Shown here in pieces: positions 60,861 to 64,000 of a stretch of 64,000 nt of DNA. The translations under genes and the position numbers were made by a program. Below the pieces are notes generated by a model. It was given only the letters and a program-made list of their open reading frames with translations. It had not been told where the DNA came from and did not search any database. The DNA lies in NCBI GenBank assembly GCA_020853105.1, contig JADYZM010000028.1, positions 53,994 to 117,993 on the forward strand. The letters run 5' to 3'. Origin of the DNA: Flavobacteriales bacterium. GTDB taxonomy: Bacteria; Bacteroidota; Bacteroidia; Flavobacteriales_E; Vicingaceae. Position 1 is the first letter of the stretch. Each line of letters opens with the position of its first letter.

Positions 60861-62360
60861 ATGAAAATTAATTCAGTGAAATCAATAATTGTGTTTCTGT
60901 CATTTTTCTCAATTGTACTGATGACCTCTTGTAAAAGAGAGCAATCAGGAGCAACCGGTTGGGAATATAACAATCCAAAAAATGGTGGTTTTCAAAAAGT
61001 TCCCTATTTGGAGCAAGAAACAGGTCCAGGATTAGTATTAATCGAAGGTGGACGTTTTACCATGGGTAGAGTTGAACAAGAAGTTAACTACGATTGGAAC
61101 AACATTCCAAGAACAGTAACTGTATCATCTTTTTATATGGATGAAGTTGAAGTAACAAACTTTTACTACTTAGAATATCTGTATTGGTTAGAGAGAGTAT
61201 TCTCTGCTGATTTTCCAGAAGTAGTTAAAAAAGCCTTACCAGATACTTTAGTTTGGAGAAGCAAATTGGCATACAACGAACCGTATGTTGAAACTTATTT
61301 GAGACACCCTGCATACAGAGATTATCCAGTTGTAGGTGTAAATTGGCTACAAGCAAATGATTTTTGTTCTTGGAGAACCGACAGAGTAAACGAATTAATC
61401 TTGATTCGCGAAGGATTGTTTGAATTCTTCACAAACCAATTGAATGAAGACAACTTCAATACCGATGCGTACATGCAAGGGCAATATGAAAGTGGTAAAA
61501 GGGTTGATGGTTTAATTGATTTAGACCCGAACAAAGAATACAGAAATGTTAAAATGGAAGATGGAATTTTACTTCCACAATATAGATTACCTACTGAAGC
61601 TGAATGGGAATATGCTGCTTATGCATTAATAGGTAATACAATAGAAGAATTAATTCCTGATAGAAAATTATATCCTTGGAATGGACATGCCGTTAGAAAT
61701 TCTAACGAAAAATACATGGGACAAATACTTGCTAACTTCAAAAGAGATAGAGGGGATAACATGGGGGTTGCAGGCAGATTAAACGATAATGCAGATATTA
61801 CTGCTCCTGTTTATGCCTATTGGCCAAACGATTATGGATTGTATAATATGGCTGGTAACGTTTCAGAATGGGTTATGGACGTGTTTAGACCTTTATCTAT
61901 GGAAGATAATGATGATTTTAGACCATTCAGAGGTAATGTTTATAAAACTAAACTTTTAGACGAAGATGGTGCTATTGCAGAAAAAGACAGTTTGGGAAGA
62001 ATTATTTATCGTGATGTAGATCCTAAGCTAGATAATTTGCAATCCAGAAGAAATTATAGAAGGGCTGATAATATCAATTATTTAGATGGAGATTGGGAAT
62101 CTAATATTAACTGGACTAGTGGAGAAATGGGTGAAAATCCTGATTTTGATAAAGAGGATATGTTAAAGATGTATCAATTTGGAGCAACCACAAGAGTAAG
62201 TGACAAAGCAAGAGTTTATAAAGGTGCTTCATGGAAAGATAGAGCATATTGGGCTGTACCAGGAACAAGAAGACATCTTTTGGAAGATCAATCAACTTCT
62301 TTCATTGGATTTAGATGTGCTATGACAAGGGTTGGTAGCCCTGTTGGTTTAGGATACTAA
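60861..62360 (+). CDS. gldJ: Gliding motility lipoprotein GldJ (FGE-sulfatase domain)
   Basis: Lipobox LMTSCKRE; GPGLVLIEGGRFTMGRVEQEVNYDWNNIPRTVTVSSFYMDEVEVTNFYYLEYLYWL; GNVSEWVMDV. Confidence 0.9.
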   Translation: MKINSVKSIIVFLSFFSIVLMTSCKREQSGATGWEYNNPKNGGFQKVPYLEQETGPGLVLIEGGRFTMGRVEQEVNYDWNNIPRTVTVSSFYMDEVEVTNFYYLEYLYWLERVFSADFPEVVKKALPDTLVWRSKLAYNEPYVETYLRHPAYRDYPVVGVNWLQANDFCSWRTDRVNELILIREGLFEFFTNQLNEDNFNTDAYMQGQYESGKRVDGLIDLDPNKEYRNVKMEDGILLPQYRLPTEAEWEYAAYALIGNTIEELIPDRKLYPWNGHAVRNSNEKYMGQILANFKRDRGDNMGVAGRLNDNADITAPVYAYWPNDYGLYNMAGNVSEWVMDVFRPLSMEDNDDFRPFRGNVYKTKLLDEDGAIAEKDSLGRIIYRDVDPKLDNLQSRRNYRRADNINYLDGDWESNINWTSGEMGENPDFDKEDMLKMYQFGATTRVSDKARVYKGASWKDRAYWAVPGTRRHLLEDQSTSFIGFRCAMTRVGSPVGLGY

Positions 62361-62381
62361 CATCAAAATATTAATTAAAAT

Positions 62382-62416
62382 AAAAAACCCTTTTGAAAAT
62401 TTCAAAAGGGTTTTTT
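62382..62416 (+). terminator. Intrinsic terminator after gldJ
   Basis: Perfect 17-nt inverted repeat AAAAAACCCTTTTGAAA-a-TTTCAAAAGGGTTTTTT ending in T-run. Confidence 0.88.
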
Positions 62417-62429
62417 ATTTTTACGATCT

Positions 62430-63704
62430 ATGGAAATAGCTGAATTATACGATATTTACAAACAACATCCCGTAATTTCTACAGATACAAGAACTATATC
62501 TAAGGGTTGTTTATTCTTTGCTCTAAAAGGTGAAAATTTTAATGCTAATATTTTTGCAGAGCAAGCAATAAATGAAGGAGCATCTTTTGCAATTATTGAT
62601 AATCCAAAATTTAAGATTTCTAATAAATGTATAGTTGTAAATAGAGTTTTAGATACTTTACAGCAATTAGCTAATTATCATCGCAAACAATTTACAATTC
62701 CATTTATAGGAATTACAGGCTCTAATGGAAAAACAACAACAAAAGAACTGATGAATACAGTTCTGTCAAAGAAATATAAAACTTCTGCTACCAAAGGAAA
62801 TCTTAACAATCATATTGGTGTTCCATTAACCATTTTATCAATTCCATTCGATTGTGAAATTGCAATTATTGAAATGGGAGCCAATCACATAGGCGAAATA
62901 GAACATTTGTGTAAAATAGCTGAACCCAACTATGGAATAATTACAAATATTGGAACAGCACATATTGAGGGATTTGGCAGTAAAGGGGGGGTAATAAAAG
63001 CAAAAAGCGAACTTTATCATTTTATTAAAGAGAAAAATGGAAAACTGTTCATTAATAAAAATGATGATTTACTAGTTAATTTAACGGAAGGGATTAAATC
63101 GGTTTATTACTCATATGAAGATATTTCCAATATTTTATCAACTCCATTTCTTTCATTCAACTGGAAAGAAATAAAAATAGAAACACAACTATATGGTGAA
63201 TACAACATACCAAATATACTAGCGGCAATTAAAATTGGAGAATATTTTAAAGTAGAGAAGACCAAAATTAAAGATGCACTTGAAGATTATGTTTCAACTA
63301 ATAATCGATCTCAAATAGTAAAACTACCTAAAATTACATTATACTTAGACGCTTATAATGCAAACCCAACTAGTATGAACGCGGCTATAGATTCATTTTC
63401 AAAACTAACTGATTCCAACAAACTATTAATTCTTGGAGACATGTTAGAATTAGGGCATATTAGCCAAGATGAGCACCAAAAAATTGCTAATAAAATCAAT
63501 ACGCTAAAATTGAATGCACTATTAGTCGGAAAGGAGTTTTTACAAATAAAAAATAAATATCAATTAACTGCTGTAAAAAATACCGATGAAGCAATTCAAT
63601 GGTTAGAAAATCAGCTTAATAATGTTAACTCAATCCTAATAAAAGGTTCAAGAGGAATTCACTTGGAAAATGTAACTCAGTTTATTCAAAAAAAATTAAC
63701 CTAA
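62430..63704 (+). CDS. murF: UDP-N-acetylmuramoyl-tripeptide--D-alanyl-D-alanine ligase
   Basis: ISTDTRTISKGCLFFALKGENFNAN; ITGSNGKTTTKELMNTVLSKKYKTSATKGNLNNHIGVPLTIL. Confidence 0.95.
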   Translation: MEIAELYDIYKQHPVISTDTRTISKGCLFFALKGENFNANIFAEQAINEGASFAIIDNPKFKISNKCIVVNRVLDTLQQLANYHRKQFTIPFIGITGSNGKTTTKELMNTVLSKKYKTSATKGNLNNHIGVPLTILSIPFDCEIAIIEMGANHIGEIEHLCKIAEPNYGIITNIGTAHIEGFGSKGGVIKAKSELYHFIKEKNGKLFINKNDDLLVNLTEGIKSVYYSYEDISNILSTPFLSFNWKEIKIETQLYGEYNIPNILAAIKIGEYFKVEKTKIKDALEDYVSTNNRSQIVKLPKITLYLDAYNANPTSMNAAIDSFSKLTDSNKLLILGDMLELGHISQDEHQKIANKINTLKLNALLVGKEFLQIKNKYQLTAVKNTDEAIQWLENQLNNVNSILIKGSRGIHLENVTQFIQKKLT

Positions 63705-63707
63705 CTT

Positions 63708-64000
63708 TCACCTCAACAAACTAACACTTCCCTTCAAACTTTCTTTTTCTCCTGATACTTTGGTATATTCGATTACATAAAAATAAGTTCCTTCGGGGAC
63801 TTTAGCACCCGAATTTGTAGTTCCATTCCAGAGCGAGAGTTGTAGTGAGTTTTTTGAAGTGGATAATTTTTGTACATCAAAATCAGCATGGTGCAGAGCT
63901 TGCCCCCAGCGGTTGACGATGTCAACAGCAACGGTTTTGAGAAGTGTAGCACATTGAATTTCCATTACGAAATTATCGTTCATGCCGTCGGCATTAGGGG
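63708..64000 (-). CDS. C-terminal end of a T9SS type B (gliding motility-associated C-terminal domain) protein; runs off window end
   Basis: PNADGMNDNFVMEIQCATLLKTVAVDIVNRWGQALHHADFD...LWNGTTNSGAKVPEGTYFYVIEY; reading frame open to the window edge. Confidence 0.85.
   Translation of the reverse strand, partial: PNADGMNDNFVMEIQCATLLKTVAVDIVNRWGQALHHADFDVQKLSTSKNSLQLSLWNGTTNSGAKVPEGTYFYVIEYTKVSGEKESLKGSVSLLR

Noticed and set aside
1-64000. Search for tRNA, rRNA, CRISPR, transposases, integrases, toxin-antitoxin or defence genes
   Set aside because: No cloverleaf-like tRNA, regularly spaced direct repeats, or diagnostic protein motifs were seen; absence is by eye only and would need tRNAscan, minced and HMM searches.

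Overview
This 64 kb window is AT-rich chromosomal DNA. By gene content it comes from a gliding/T9SS-type Bacteroidota, probably Flavobacteriia or a relative; taxonomy is inferred from gene families only. It is densely packed with housekeeping genes: folA, ruvC, greA, HIT, lpxK, PNP, udk, lpxH, guaA, bshC, rimO, ftsY, rpmG, murB, ispF, murF. Mixed in are Type IX secretion/gliding genes (porV, porU, porP/sprF, gldJ) and many T9SS cargo proteins. I saw no rRNA, tRNA, CRISPR array, transposase, phage or recognisable defence system. The least ordinary region is about 41.4-50.3 kb. It holds a tandem array of giant T9SS cargo genes with an apparent two-gene duplication, one member reduced to a C-terminal remnant. 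Two inverted copies of a C/G-run palindromic element lie there, one at the duplication breakpoint and one in frame inside a coding sequence. The array also has a near-identical patch suggesting gene conversion, an unnamed ~29-aa helical tandem repeat, and an M6-like domain whose HEXXH motif reads AEHFH. Other points: a TonB receptor / T9SS cargo / PorV-like three-gene module, terminators embedded in coding sequence, and convergent genes that share stop-codon bases. I found no convincing wholly new multi-gene system; the candidates below are leads, not proofs.
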